Source: Galbibacter kalidii
GTDB taxonomy: Bacteria > Bacteroidota > Bacteroidia > Flavobacteriales > Flavobacteriaceae
Reading direction: 5' to 3'
Assembly (NCBI RefSeq): GCF_026241135.1
Contig: NZ_JAPFGA010000005.1
Location: forward strand, 1 to 64,000
DNA length: 64,000 nucleotides
Shown: in pieces, positions 7,291 through 14,327 of the stretch
Position numbering within the stretch: position 1 is the stretch's first letter
Layout of the letters: each line of letters starts with the position of its first letter
Made by a program: the position numbers and the translations under genes
Notes under the pieces: model-generated
What the model was told of the DNA's origin: nothing
The model's input: the letters and a program-made list of their open reading frames with translations, nothing else
Databases searched by the model: none

Positions 7291-8880
7291 TTATTTATAC
7301 TCCGAGACAAAATGTAGTTTTACATTCGGGTATTTTTGTTGTGTCATTTGGATAGAAAAAGCAGAGTCGGCTAAAAACACCAATTGTCCCTGTTTGTCTT
7401 TAGCGAGGAATTTTTGTTTTACACGTTTGAACTCGGCAAACTCTTCACTGTTCAGATCTTCAGGTTCTACCCAACAGGCTTTGTGAACAGGAAGGTTCTC
7501 GTAGGTGCATTTTGCTCCGTATTCGTGTTCCAGACGGTATTGGATTACTTCGTATTGAAGTGCTCCAACCGTTCCTATTATTTTTCGGTTGTTCATTTCC
7601 AAGGTGAAAAGCTGTGCCACACCTTCATCCATCAACTGGTTGATCCCTTTGTTCAATTGTTTGGCTTTCATAGGATCGGCATTGTTGATATACCTAAAGT
7701 GCTCGGGAGAGAAACTCGGAATCCCTTTAAAATTCAGAACTTCACCTTGTGTTAGGGTATCACCGATCTTAAAATTTCCGGTATCATGTAAACCGACAAT
7801 ATCACCTGCATAGGAAACGTCTACGATCTCTTTTTTTTCAGCAAAAAAAGCATTCGGACTCGAAAACTTGAGTTTTTTGTTATTTCGAACGTGTAAATAG
7901 GGGGTGTTTCTTTCAAAAGTTCCTGAAACTATTTTAATGAAAGCGAGTCGGTCGCGATGTTTTGGATCCATATTGGCGTGGATTTTAAATACAAAACCTG
8001 AAAAATCGTTTTCGTTAGGTTTTACCAGGCGCTCTTCAGCTTTTTTGGGCAGCGGGGGAGGGGCGATCTCCACAAAACAATCCAACAGTTCCCTCACTCC
8101 AAAATTGTTTAATGCCGAACCAAAGAAAACAGGTTGGAGCTCTCCTTTTATGTATTCTTCCCGATCAAAATCAGGATAGACCTCATACACCAATTCAAGG
8201 TTTTCCCGGAGTTCATCAGCTGCATCTTCCCCGATGATCTTTTCGAGTTCCGGACTTTCTACATTGTCGAAAGCGATGGTTTCTTCGATATTCTTTTTGC
8301 TGTCACCGCTAAAAAGATTGATGTTTTTCTCCCAAACATTATAAATTCCTTTAAAATCATATCCCATTCCGATAGGGAAACTCAGCGGAGTTACTTTCAG
8401 GTTCAATTTTTGCTCCACCTCGTCCAAAAGATCGAAAGCGTCTTTTCCTTCGCGGTCCAGTTTGTTGATGAAAACGATCATAGGGATGTTACGCATGCGG
8501 CAAACCTCGACCAGTTTTTCGGTTTGTTCCTCCACTCCTTTGGCAACGTCGATCACTACGATAACACTATCCACGGCAGTAAGGGTTCTAAAGGTATCTT
8601 CAGCAAAATCCTTATGGCCCGGTGTATCGAGAATGTTTATCTTTTTGTTTTTATAGTTGAATGCCAAAACCGAAGTAGCTACCGAGATCCCCCTTTGGCG
8701 TTCGATCTCCATAAAATCACTGGTTGCTCCCTTTTTGATCTTATTGCTTTTTACGGCGCCAGCTTCTTGTATGGCACCACCAAAAAGCAGTAGCTTTTCA
8801 GTTAAAGTGGTTTTACCCGCATCGGGGTGGGAAATAATCCCGAATGTTCTTCTTTTTTTGATCTCTTCTTCTAAACGCAT
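7291..8880 (-). CDS. prfC: Peptide chain release factor 3 (RF3)
   Basis: RF3 is a translational GTPase that recycles RF1/RF2 from the ribosome after peptide release. The 529 residues match the usual length. G motifs are HPDAGKTTLTEKL (G1, from residue 18), the IERQRGISV switch I region, DTPGHKDF (G3) and NKLDREGKD (G4). These are followed by the EF-Tu-like beta barrel and the RF3 C-terminal domain. The gene stands alone: the idi promoter region lies upstream and a long hairpin downstream. Confidence 0.97.
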   Translation of the reverse strand: MRLEEEIKKRRTFGIISHPDAGKTTLTEKLLLFGGAIQEAGAVKSNKIKKGATSDFMEIERQRGISVATSVLAFNYKNKKINILDTPGHKDFAEDTFRTLTAVDSVIVVIDVAKGVEEQTEKLVEVCRMRNIPMIVFINKLDREGKDAFDLLDEVEQKLNLKVTPLSFPIGMGYDFKGIYNVWEKNINLFSGDSKKNIEETIAFDNVESPELEKIIGEDAADELRENLELVYEVYPDFDREEYIKGELQPVFFGSALNNFGVRELLDCFVEIAPPPLPKKAEERLVKPNENDFSGFVFKIHANMDPKHRDRLAFIKIVSGTFERNTPYLHVRNNKKLKFSSPNAFFAEKKEIVDVSYAGDIVGLHDTGNFKIGDTLTQGEVLNFKGIPSFSPEHFRYINNADPMKAKQLNKGINQLMDEGVAQLFTLEMNNRKIIGTVGALQYEVIQYRLEHEYGAKCTYENLPVHKACWVEPEDLNSEEFAEFKRVKQKFLAKDKQGQLVFLADSAFSIQMTQQKYPNVKLHFVSEYK

Positions 8881-8976
8881 GCTTCACAGTTAAGGTCTGC
8901 AAAAATAATTGAATCTATAAGAAGAACCATTATTTAGGATGATTTTATTGTTTTATGATATGCTTAACCAATTTTG

Positions 8977-8984
8977 TAGCTTTG
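8977..8984 (+). promoter_or_regulatory. Candidate -7 box (TAGCTTTG) for idi-queD
   Basis: TAGCTTTG fits TAnnTTTG and lies 41 bases before the idi ATG, in the divergent spacer between prfC and idi. The matching -33 box is poor, so this is only a candidate. Confidence 0.4.
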
Positions 8985-9025
8985 TTGTGTACTTTTAGAG
9001 CTTAATTTGAATGAAAAAGAGCTGA

Positions 9026-9553
9026 ATGGGAAAAGAAAAAGTAATTCTTGTTAACGAACAGGATGAGCAAATAGGCTTGATGGAGAAGATCGAAGCACAT
9101 GAAAAAGCATTGTTGCACAGGGCTTTTTCTGTCTTTGTTTTTAATGACAAAGGTGAGACCATGATCCAGCAACGCGCCTTACATAAATATCATTCTCCGG
9201 GATTGTGGACCAACACCTGTTGCAGTCACCAGCGAGAGGGCGAGAGCAATATTGAAGCCGGAAAAAGACGCCTTATGGAAGAGATGGGCTTTACAACCGA
9301 TTTGGAAAATGTATTGTCTTTTATCTACAAGGTGCCGTTTGATAACGGTCTTACCGAACACGAATACGACCATATCATGATAGGGAAGTTCAACGGCGAA
9401 CCTAATATTAATTCTGATGAGGTTGTTGCATGGAAATGGGTGTCGCTACAAGACATCAAAAAAGATATGGAAGTGAATCCGGAGATATACACGGCTTGGT
9501 TCAAGATCATTTTTGATAAATTTTATGAACATATAGACCCATCAACGATATGA
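9026..9553 (+). CDS. idi: Isopentenyl-diphosphate delta-isomerase, type I
   Basis: This NUDIX-fold enzyme interconverts isopentenyl and dimethylallyl diphosphate for isoprenoid synthesis. The 175 residues are typical. TNTCCSHQREGE contains the catalytic Cys. RLMEEMGF is the NUDIX-like box, and EHEYDHIMIG carries the catalytic Glu and metal-binding residues. The stop codon overlaps the queD start (ATGA at 9550-9553), so the two are probably translated from one message. Confidence 0.95.
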   Translation: MGKEKVILVNEQDEQIGLMEKIEAHEKALLHRAFSVFVFNDKGETMIQQRALHKYHSPGLWTNTCCSHQREGESNIEAGKRRLMEEMGFTTDLENVLSFIYKVPFDNGLTEHEYDHIMIGKFNGEPNINSDEVVAWKWVSLQDIKKDMEVNPEIYTAWFKIIFDKFYEHIDPSTI

Positions 9554-9957
9554 GGTTGAAAGTAAGCAGAAAAGCACATTTTAATGCCGGACATCGGTTG
9601 TATCGTAAGGATTGGAGTGATGAAAAGAACAGGGAGGTCTTTGGCAAATGCAGTAATCCGAATTACCACGGGCACAATTACGATCTTACAGTTAGTGTTA
9701 TCGGGGAAGTAGATCCCGAAACCGGATTTGTAATCGACTTGAAGATATTGAAAGATCTTATCGTCAGGGAAGTTGAAGAACACTTTGATCATAAAAACCT
9801 GAATATCGAAGTGCCTGAGTTCAAATCGCTCAATCCGACGGTGGAAAATATAGCTGTGGTGATCTACAATCGCTTGAAACCATTTTTAGAGCAGTATGAG
9901 CTCGAAATCAAGCTTTATGAAACACCAAGAAATTTTGTGACCTACAACGGTGCATAA
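9550..9957 (+). CDS. queD: 6-carboxytetrahydropterin synthase / PTPS family (QueD-like)
   Basis: This 135-residue member of the 6-pyruvoyl-tetrahydropterin synthase family is likely to make 6-carboxy-tetrahydropterin in queuosine/7-deazaguanine synthesis. The zinc ligands are His in FNAGHRL and the pair in NYHGHNYDL. The catalytic region includes GKCSNPNYHG (Cys) and the later FDHKNLN. C-terminal LYETPRNFVTYNG is typical. It overlaps idi by 4 bases. The pairing may be only transcriptional, since the pathways are unrelated. A role in a different pterin pathway cannot be excluded from sequence. Confidence 0.9.
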   Translation: MRLKVSRKAHFNAGHRLYRKDWSDEKNREVFGKCSNPNYHGHNYDLTVSVIGEVDPETGFVIDLKILKDLIVREVEEHFDHKNLNIEVPEFKSLNPTVENIAVVIYNRLKPFLEQYELEIKLYETPRNFVTYNGA

Positions 9958-9997
9958 ATTATTACTAATTAAAAGACAGTAGTCACCATCATTACAA

Positions 9998-10966
9998 ATG
10001 AATTTATATCCATTGAAATTTTCCCCTATTTTTAAAGAATATCTATGGGGAGGAACTAAACTAAAAGAAGTATTAGGAAAAAACGTAAAAACTGAAACTG
10101 CCGCAGAAAGTTGGGAAATATCAGCAGTGGAAAACAATGTTTCGGTAGTCAAAAGCGGTGCTTTGGAAGGAAAAACACTTCAAGAGCTTATCGACAGCTA
10201 TAAAGCGGAGTTGTTGGGAAGAAGCGTTTATGAGCGTTTTGGTAGCAAATTTCCGATTCTAATCAAGTTTATCGACGCCAAACTCGACCTTTCGGTACAA
10301 TTGCACCCTAACGATGCCTTGGCAAAAGAAAGGCATAATTCCTTCGGAAAAACAGAAATGTGGCATGTGATGCAAGCCGATGAAGGATCAGAATTGATAC
10401 TCGGGTTTAAAGAAACCTTGACCAAAGAAGAATACCTAAAGCATCTTAAAGAGGGGAAATTACTCGAGATTTTAAATGCCGAAAAGGTAAAGGCTGGAGA
10501 TACCTTCTTTATCAATACCGGAAAAGTACACGCCATTGGTGCAGGGATTTTATTGGCTGAAATCCAACAAACTTCAGACGTGACTTACCGTATTTATGAT
10601 TACGAACGTAAGGATAAAGACGGTAACACAAGGGAGCTGCATACAGAATTGGCCGTTGATGCCATCGACTACGAAAAGAAAGATGATTATTTGGTTTTGT
10701 ATGATAAGGAGTACAATTCGTCAAACAACATGGTGCGTTGTCCATATTTTACCACCAATTACATCAATGTGGTGGGGACTTTTGTAAAGCAGCTGGTGAA
10801 CCGTGATTCGTTCAGTATTTATATCTGTGTGGATGGAAAAGCACAGGTGAGCTCAGGAGAATATAAAGAAAGCCTGAACCAAGGGGAGACAATTTTAATT
10901 CCGGCATCGGTCAACGAAATTAGTATTAGTGCCCAAAACGCAAAGATTTTGGAAGTCCATATATAA
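9998..10966 (+). CDS. manA: Mannose-6-phosphate isomerase, class I
   Basis: This enzyme interconverts fructose-6-phosphate and mannose-6-phosphate. The 322 residues match the shorter Gram-positive/Bacteroidota type. Zinc-site motifs are LSVQLHPNDALA and KTEMWHVM, and a further zinc-site His and an active-site segment are in GKVHAIGAGILLAEIQQ. NPL-type enzymes share RPWG-like starts, here represented by FKEYLWGGTKL. It begins 40 bases after queD on the same strand. Repeat copy 3 begins right after its stop codon and probably serves as its terminator. Confidence 0.93.
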   Translation: MNLYPLKFSPIFKEYLWGGTKLKEVLGKNVKTETAAESWEISAVENNVSVVKSGALEGKTLQELIDSYKAELLGRSVYERFGSKFPILIKFIDAKLDLSVQLHPNDALAKERHNSFGKTEMWHVMQADEGSELILGFKETLTKEEYLKHLKEGKLLEILNAEKVKAGDTFFINTGKVHAIGAGILLAEIQQTSDVTYRIYDYERKDKDGNTRELHTELAVDAIDYEKKDDYLVLYDKEYNSSNNMVRCPYFTTNYINVVGTFVKQLVNRDSFSIYICVDGKAQVSSGEYKESLNQGETILIPASVNEISISAQNAKILEVHI

Positions 10967-11014
10967 AACTCATTTAAGCTTTTTCGCTTCCATCAAAAAA
11001 GTTTAAACGAGTTC
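10967..11014. repeat. GAACTC-type hairpin element, copy 3 (short form)
   Basis: AACTCATTTAAGCTTTTTCG opens the element, the core is in reverse orientation (TTTTTCGCTTCCATCAAAA), and it closes with GTTTAAACGAGTTC. It starts on the base after the manA stop codon. The stem and A/T-rich flanks could terminate manA transcription. Confidence 0.72.
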
Positions 11015-11054
11015 ATGAAAAATAATGTATTTTTATATTTAAATCTTGATAATT

Positions 11055-11336
11055 ATGGCTAGTATAAGAGACTTAAAGAAGGATATCAACTATGAGTTGG
11101 GTGAAATCATTGAAGCGGTATATGTTTGGGAGATCAGCACCAATAATCCGAACTCAAAAAAAGGCGACAAAATAATAGATGAAGCCATTGAAATTTTTGA
11201 TGACCTGATCGTTAAGGTAAACGATAAGGATGTGAAAAAAGAGGATAAAAAAACGCATTTCAAAGCCATCAGGAAAGAGCTGGACGACAAGGCTAAAAAG
11301 TTAGTTGAAAAATTGAATAAACTTCCGACTTCCTGA
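11055..11336 (+). CDS. Small conserved hypothetical protein, charged and helical
   Basis: This is a 93-residue, highly charged and probably all-helical cytoplasmic protein (MASIRDLKKDINYELGEIIE ... KAKKLVEKLNKLPTS). It has no signal peptide or membrane segment. I recognise no functional domain. The sequence style matches small conserved proteins found in many Flavobacteriia. The ATG at 11055 is preferred over TTG three codons earlier. Position and codon usage are like the neighbours, so it is very likely real. Function unknown. Confidence 0.8.
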   Translation: MASIRDLKKDINYELGEIIEAVYVWEISTNNPNSKKGDKIIDEAIEIFDDLIVKVNDKDVKKEDKKTHFKAIRKELDDKAKKLVEKLNKLPTS

Positions 11337-11371
11337 TTGTAAATCAGATACATTTTTTTCAAAATAAAAAG

Positions 11372-11402
11372 TTTGCAAAAATAATTTTCAGGATTATATT
11401 TG
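11372..11402 (+). promoter_or_regulatory. Consensus promoter for the tRNA-Thr transcript
   Basis: TTTG (11372-11375), a 19-base spacer, then TATATTTG (11395-11402) is a perfect match to the Bacteroidota consensus. Transcription would start near 11409, about 130 bases before the tRNA, so the precursor includes the two-module leader. Confidence 0.85.
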
Positions 11403-11415
11403 CGGACATTTTTAA

Positions 11416-11537
11416 TGTAAAATACTTCGGGGTAAGCCTGCCTGCCGACAAAGGCAGGCCCAAAAGGCACTAGGGACAACCTAAAAAATATTTAAGTGTA
11501 AGCTTCGAGATATTTAAAATCTCACTTAGTGAGTAAA
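11416..11537 (+). promoter_or_regulatory. Two-module structured leader, copy 2, immediately upstream of tRNA-Thr
   Basis: The 5' module TGTAAAATACTTCGGGG (11416-11432), the hairpin GCCTGCCTGCCGAC/AAAGGCAGGC (11436-11459) and the 3' module (11512-11537) match the leaders of ffh and coaD. The 26-base 3' module is identical to that of ffh. Only one base separates it from the tRNA. This is odd for a translation-controlling leader and argues either for an independent small RNA or for a control acting on transcription or processing. Confidence 0.6.
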
Positions 11538-11538
11538 G

Positions 11539-11612
11539 GCCGATGTAGCTCAGCTGGCTAGAGCAGCTGATTTGTAATCAGCAGGTCGTGGGTTCGAGTC
11601 CCTCCATCGGCT
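11539..11612 (+). tRNA. tRNA-Thr (anticodon TGT)
   Basis: The acceptor stem GCCGATG/CATCGGC, the D-arm GCTCAGCTGGCTAGAGC, the anticodon stem-loop GCTGA-TTTGTAA-TCAGC and the T-arm GTGGGTTCGAGTCCC.. are all present. The loop gives anticodon TGT, reading ACA-type threonine codons. CCA is not encoded. The 3' end is duplicated downstream at 11717-11738. Confidence 0.95.
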
Positions 11613-11738
11613 CAAAAGAAAGCCTCTCAAAAATTGAGAGGCCTTTTTTGTTTGTGACGTCGTTGATGAAAATAAAATTAGAGGGGCGAGAAGCCTGTCC
11701 TGAGCGTAGACGAAGGGAGTCCCTCCATCGGCTCAAAA
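11596..11738. repeat. Direct duplication of the tRNA-Thr 3' end
   Basis: Twenty-two bases covering the last 17 of the tRNA plus the next five (core GTCCCTCCATCGGCTCAAAA) occur at 11596-11617 and again, identical, at 11717-11738. The 99 bases between hold a terminator and a GCCTGTCCTGAGCG... repeat fragment. Such a duplication resembles att-site scars made by integration into a tRNA 3' end, but no integrase is nearby. Confidence 0.8.
11619..11649 (+). terminator. Rho-independent terminator after tRNA-Thr
   Basis: GCCTCTCAA-AAA-TTGAGAGGC is a perfect 9-bp stem with a 3-base loop, followed by CTTTTTTG. It lies seven bases after the mature tRNA end. Confidence 0.92.
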
Positions 11739-11740
11739 AA

Positions 11741-11860
11741 GCTGTAAATTCAGATGTCATGCTGAGCTTGTCGAAGCATAATTTATTGAAGTTCAATATG
11801 TTTTCGACAGGCTCAGACTGACAAATCAAATTCACTAAGGGCTTTTTAGACAACCTCTTT
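11741..11860. repeat. Dispersed long-hairpin repeat (TGTCATGCTGAGC type), copy 1
   Basis: Arms TGTCATGCTGAGCTTGTCGA (from 11755) and TTCGACAGGCTCAGACTGAC (from 11803) form a long imperfect hairpin around ATTGAAGTTCAAT, itself a palindrome. Nearly the whole 120 bases recurs inverted at 45041-45192. It sits between the tRNA-Thr duplication and the 3' end of the cupin gene. This kind of repeat is widespread in Bacteroidota intergenic DNA. Confidence 0.75.
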
Positions 11861-11864
11861 TTGT

Positions 11865-12218
11865 TTACAGGATTTCGACTTCTTCCGGTACTATAAACAG
11901 GATAACACAACCTGTTTCTGTTTTTACCGAATGCTTAAAATTTGGTGGGGTATATAAGTAGTCACCAGCATGTAAAGTTGCTCCTTCAATGATGGCCGAT
12001 CCTTCCAATACGTACAACTCTTCTCCTGATGGATGGTTGTGGTAGGGATAACTCGCATTTGGTTCAAATTTGAGTATTATGCTGGTAGAACGCTGGGATG
12101 TTTTGTCATATCGTAATGATTTAACATACATCCCTTTGTAATGAGTTCCTTTTTCAACTAACGGTTGCCAGTCCATGTTGGGTGTTTTAACGATGTAATC
12201 TTGAATGTTTGTGTTCAT
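11865..12218 (-). CDS. Cupin-domain protein (ChrR-like)
   Basis: This 117-residue single-domain cupin has metal-site motifs YPYHNHPSGEELYVLEG (His, His, Glu) and later GDYLYTPPNFKHSV (His), giving the full 3-His/1-Glu set. It resembles the anti-sigma ChrR-type C-terminal cupin and small oxygenase-like cupins. The natural ligand is unknown. There is no signal peptide. It lies 106 bases downstream of the AraC-family gene on the same strand and is a plausible target or partner of that regulator. Confidence 0.8.
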   Translation of the reverse strand: MNTNIQDYIVKTPNMDWQPLVEKGTHYKGMYVKSLRYDKTSQRSTSIILKFEPNASYPYHNHPSGEELYVLEGSAIIEGATLHAGDYLYTPPNFKHSVKTETGCVILFIVPEEVEIL

Positions 12219-12324
12219 TTTTTTTGATTTTTGGTTAAAAAAATAATGCTATGTTTATAAACACAAATTTGGTGTATTAGGGAAAGGTAAAAAATAGACG
12301 ATTTTAAGAAAGGGATGTAAAATC

Positions 12325-13113
12325 TTATAAAGAATGGGTTTTTCTGTAGGATTTTGGAGAGGTGTTGGTATATTTTTTGAAAAAGTTTGAAAAATAATAT
12401 GGGTCATTGAAACCAAGTTCGAAAGCTATTTCTTTGATTGATATTTTTTGGTAGATCAGCATTCGTTTTGCTTCTGAAACAACAAGACTGTATATCACAT
12501 TCTGTGCTGTTTTATCAGTGTGTAGTTTTGATAGTTCATTTAATTTTAATTCCGTGGTATGAAGTTTATCGGCAAATTGGCTCACATTGTAGTTGTCCTT
12601 AAAATGCTTTCTGACATGTTCTAAAAAATTTAAAAACAATGCATCCGGCTTCCAAATTTCATCTCCATTTTCAATCTTTGTTCTGTTGATCTCCACCAAA
12701 AGAAGTTCTATATAAGAACGAATAGAGATTAAGTATTGGTATGGTTTTTCAATCAGCTCATTATTTATTTTACGACATAGTTCAGAAAACATTTTCGGGT
12801 CTTTTAAAGTGATGATTTCATTCATACCGAAATGACAAAAGAGGCCATTGTGAAAAATGAGCTCGATATCATTATCGTCTTTACAAAAGAAATCCAATGT
12901 AAATTCCAAAATAGACAATGCCCCATTTAATTCTTTAATAAAATGTATTTGACCGGAAGTAATGGTAATGACTTGATCTTTATAAAGACGGTATTCTTTA
13001 TCATCGATCATTAGAGTGGTGCTTCCATCCTTGCAGTGTAGAAGTACGTATTTTAAAATCCTTCTCGGGTTTAGTTCTTCATTGAGAGTGCTTATAGTTT
13101 TAAAGTTAATCAT
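12325..13113 (-). CDS. AraC-family transcriptional regulator
   Basis: This is a 262-residue DNA-binding regulator. The N-terminal half has a cupin-like effector/dimerisation fold (HCKDGSTTLMIDDKEYRLYK, then ITSGQIHFIKELNG). The C-terminal 100 residues hold two helix-turn-helix motifs, the second clear in ISIKEIAFELGFNDPYYFS followed by FFKKYTNTSPKSYRK, the AraC signature. The effector is unknown. The cupin gene downstream on the same strand is the obvious candidate for co-regulation. Confidence 0.9.
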   Translation of the reverse strand: MINFKTISTLNEELNPRRILKYVLLHCKDGSTTLMIDDKEYRLYKDQVITITSGQIHFIKELNGALSILEFTLDFFCKDDNDIELIFHNGLFCHFGMNEIITLKDPKMFSELCRKINNELIEKPYQYLISIRSYIELLLVEINRTKIENGDEIWKPDALFLNFLEHVRKHFKDNYNVSQFADKLHTTELKLNELSKLHTDKTAQNVIYSLVVSEAKRMLIYQKISIKEIAFELGFNDPYYFSNFFKKYTNTSPKSYRKTHSL

Positions 13114-13206
13114 AAATAATTTTTCTTAATAAGATAAAAGTTAGTTGTTTTTTATAAAATTGATTTATCAAAAGAACAAACCTTTTTTAACTATTCTGTT
13201 TGATCA

Positions 13207-13779
13207 TTATTTAACAAGTCGGCTTACTCTTTCCTGTAATACCGGAATGACATCGGTTTCAAACCAACTATTTTTCCTTAACCAAATATTATTTCTAGGG
13301 GATGGATGTGGTAAAGGCAGATATTTTGGTAAATAGGAATCGTAGTTTTTAACGGTTTCTGTCAAAGTTCTTTTTGCGTCATTTGCCAAATAGTATTTCT
13401 GTGCATAGAGTCCAATGAGAATAATCAGTTCAGCCTCTTTCATATGGGTAAAAACCTGCTGATGCCACTTTGGGGCACATTCTTTTCTCGGGGGTAAATC
13501 ACCCGATTTTCCTGTACCGGGAAAACAAAAACCCATAGGGATCAATGCGAATAGTTTCTCGTCATAAAATTGTTGTTTATCCACAGCCAACCATTTCCTT
13601 AAATTGTTTCCGCTGGCATCATCCCATGGGATACCGCTATTTTGCACTTTTTGCCCGGGAGCCTGACCAATGATGATTATTTTGGAAGATGAACTCGCCT
13701 GCAGAATTGGCCTTGGTTCGTTTGGGAGATAATCTTCGCATATTGTGCAATTTCTGATTTCCTTGATTAGATTTTCCAT
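13207..13779 (-). CDS. Uracil-DNA glycosylase superfamily protein, Fe-S family-4-like
   Basis: This 190-residue protein is expected to excise uracil or related damaged bases. Four cysteines (Cys11, Cys14, Cys85, Cys101; CTIC, then GFCFPGTG and KECAPKW) have the spacing of the [4Fe-4S] ligands in family 4 enzymes. Active-site motif A is IIIGQAPGQK (GQAPG rather than GEAPG) and motif B is LPHPSPRNN. The Gln in motif A and HPSPRN differ from classical family 4, so substrate preference may differ. It ends 93 bases before the divergent-side spacer of the AraC gene. The SnoaL-like gene just upstream is separated by 2 bases and is probably cotranscribed. Confidence 0.85.
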   Translation of the reverse strand: MENLIKEIRNCTICEDYLPNEPRPILQASSSSKIIIIGQAPGQKVQNSGIPWDDASGNNLRKWLAVDKQQFYDEKLFALIPMGFCFPGTGKSGDLPPRKECAPKWHQQVFTHMKEAELIILIGLYAQKYYLANDAKRTLTETVKNYDSYLPKYLPLPHPSPRNNIWLRKNSWFETDVIPVLQERVSRLVK

Positions 13780-13781
13780 AC

Positions 13782-14138
13782 TTATTCCTGTAACTTTCTT
13801 TCATCACGTATTTTACCAATATGGTAATAGGCTATAACCTTTTTAATCAGATGATCTTTAAAATAATACCATTCACTTACATCCAGAGTGAAATCATTTC
13901 CTTGTTTTGTCGTGTAGCGGACACAGGCACGGTCGTCTTCGTAAATTCCATCGTGTATTTCAAAAGTTTGATTCAGGAATTTATCTTCATTTTTCTTCAC
14001 CAAATCGAGATAGGCTTGCTTTCCGTTGATTGTACCAAACGGACTTATATGTCGGAAATTCTCTGAAATCGGCAAGTCGAAATAATTTCCTTTTTCCCAT
14101 TTGTCAAACCACTCTTTAACTAAGATTTCAGAGTTCAT
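13782..14138 (-). CDS. SnoaL-like / NTF2-fold nuclear transport factor 2 family protein
   Basis: This is a 118-residue single-domain alpha+beta cone fold: MNSEILVKEWFDKWEKGNYF, then the FRHISPFGTINGKQAYLDLV segment and a beta-rich half (DDRACVRYTTKQGNDFTLDVSEWYYF) ending IKKVIAYYHIGK. These proteins often bind small hydrophobic molecules. The function here is unknown. Two bases separate it from the glycosylase gene downstream, suggesting one transcript. Confidence 0.8.
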   Translation of the reverse strand: MNSEILVKEWFDKWEKGNYFDLPISENFRHISPFGTINGKQAYLDLVKKNEDKFLNQTFEIHDGIYEDDRACVRYTTKQGNDFTLDVSEWYYFKDHLIKKVIAYYHIGKIRDERKLQE

Positions 14139-14264
14139 ATTGCAAATTTATTGGTGAATTTGTTTTTTTATGATGGTTGTTATTGTAGGTAAAATAATAT
14201 CCACATCCTCTCAAAGATACTATTTTTTTAAAGTCAGGGAAAGTTGGATGGGGGCATAACAAAA

Positions 14265-14301
14265 CACCCTGTCGGTCTATTTTAGATAGTCAAACAGGGT
14301 G
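14265..14301 (-). terminator. Terminator after the DUF4369 lipoprotein gene
   Basis: CACCCTGT (14265-14272) and ACAGGGTG (14294-14301) form an 8-bp stem around a 21-base AT-rich loop. On the minus strand the stem is followed by TTTTGTT. It lies 27 bases past the stop codon. Confidence 0.75.
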
Positions 14302-14327
14302 AATTGTATTTTTAAAAAGTTAGCTGT

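Noticed and set aside
7211-7486. 91-residue frame over the prfC 3' end
   Set aside because: It starts in a GC-rich repeat and runs antisense through prfC, so it is not a gene.
8134-8793. 219-residue frame opposite prfC
   Set aside because: It is fully antisense to a clearly coding GTPase. No recognisable domain is present and the start is arbitrary.
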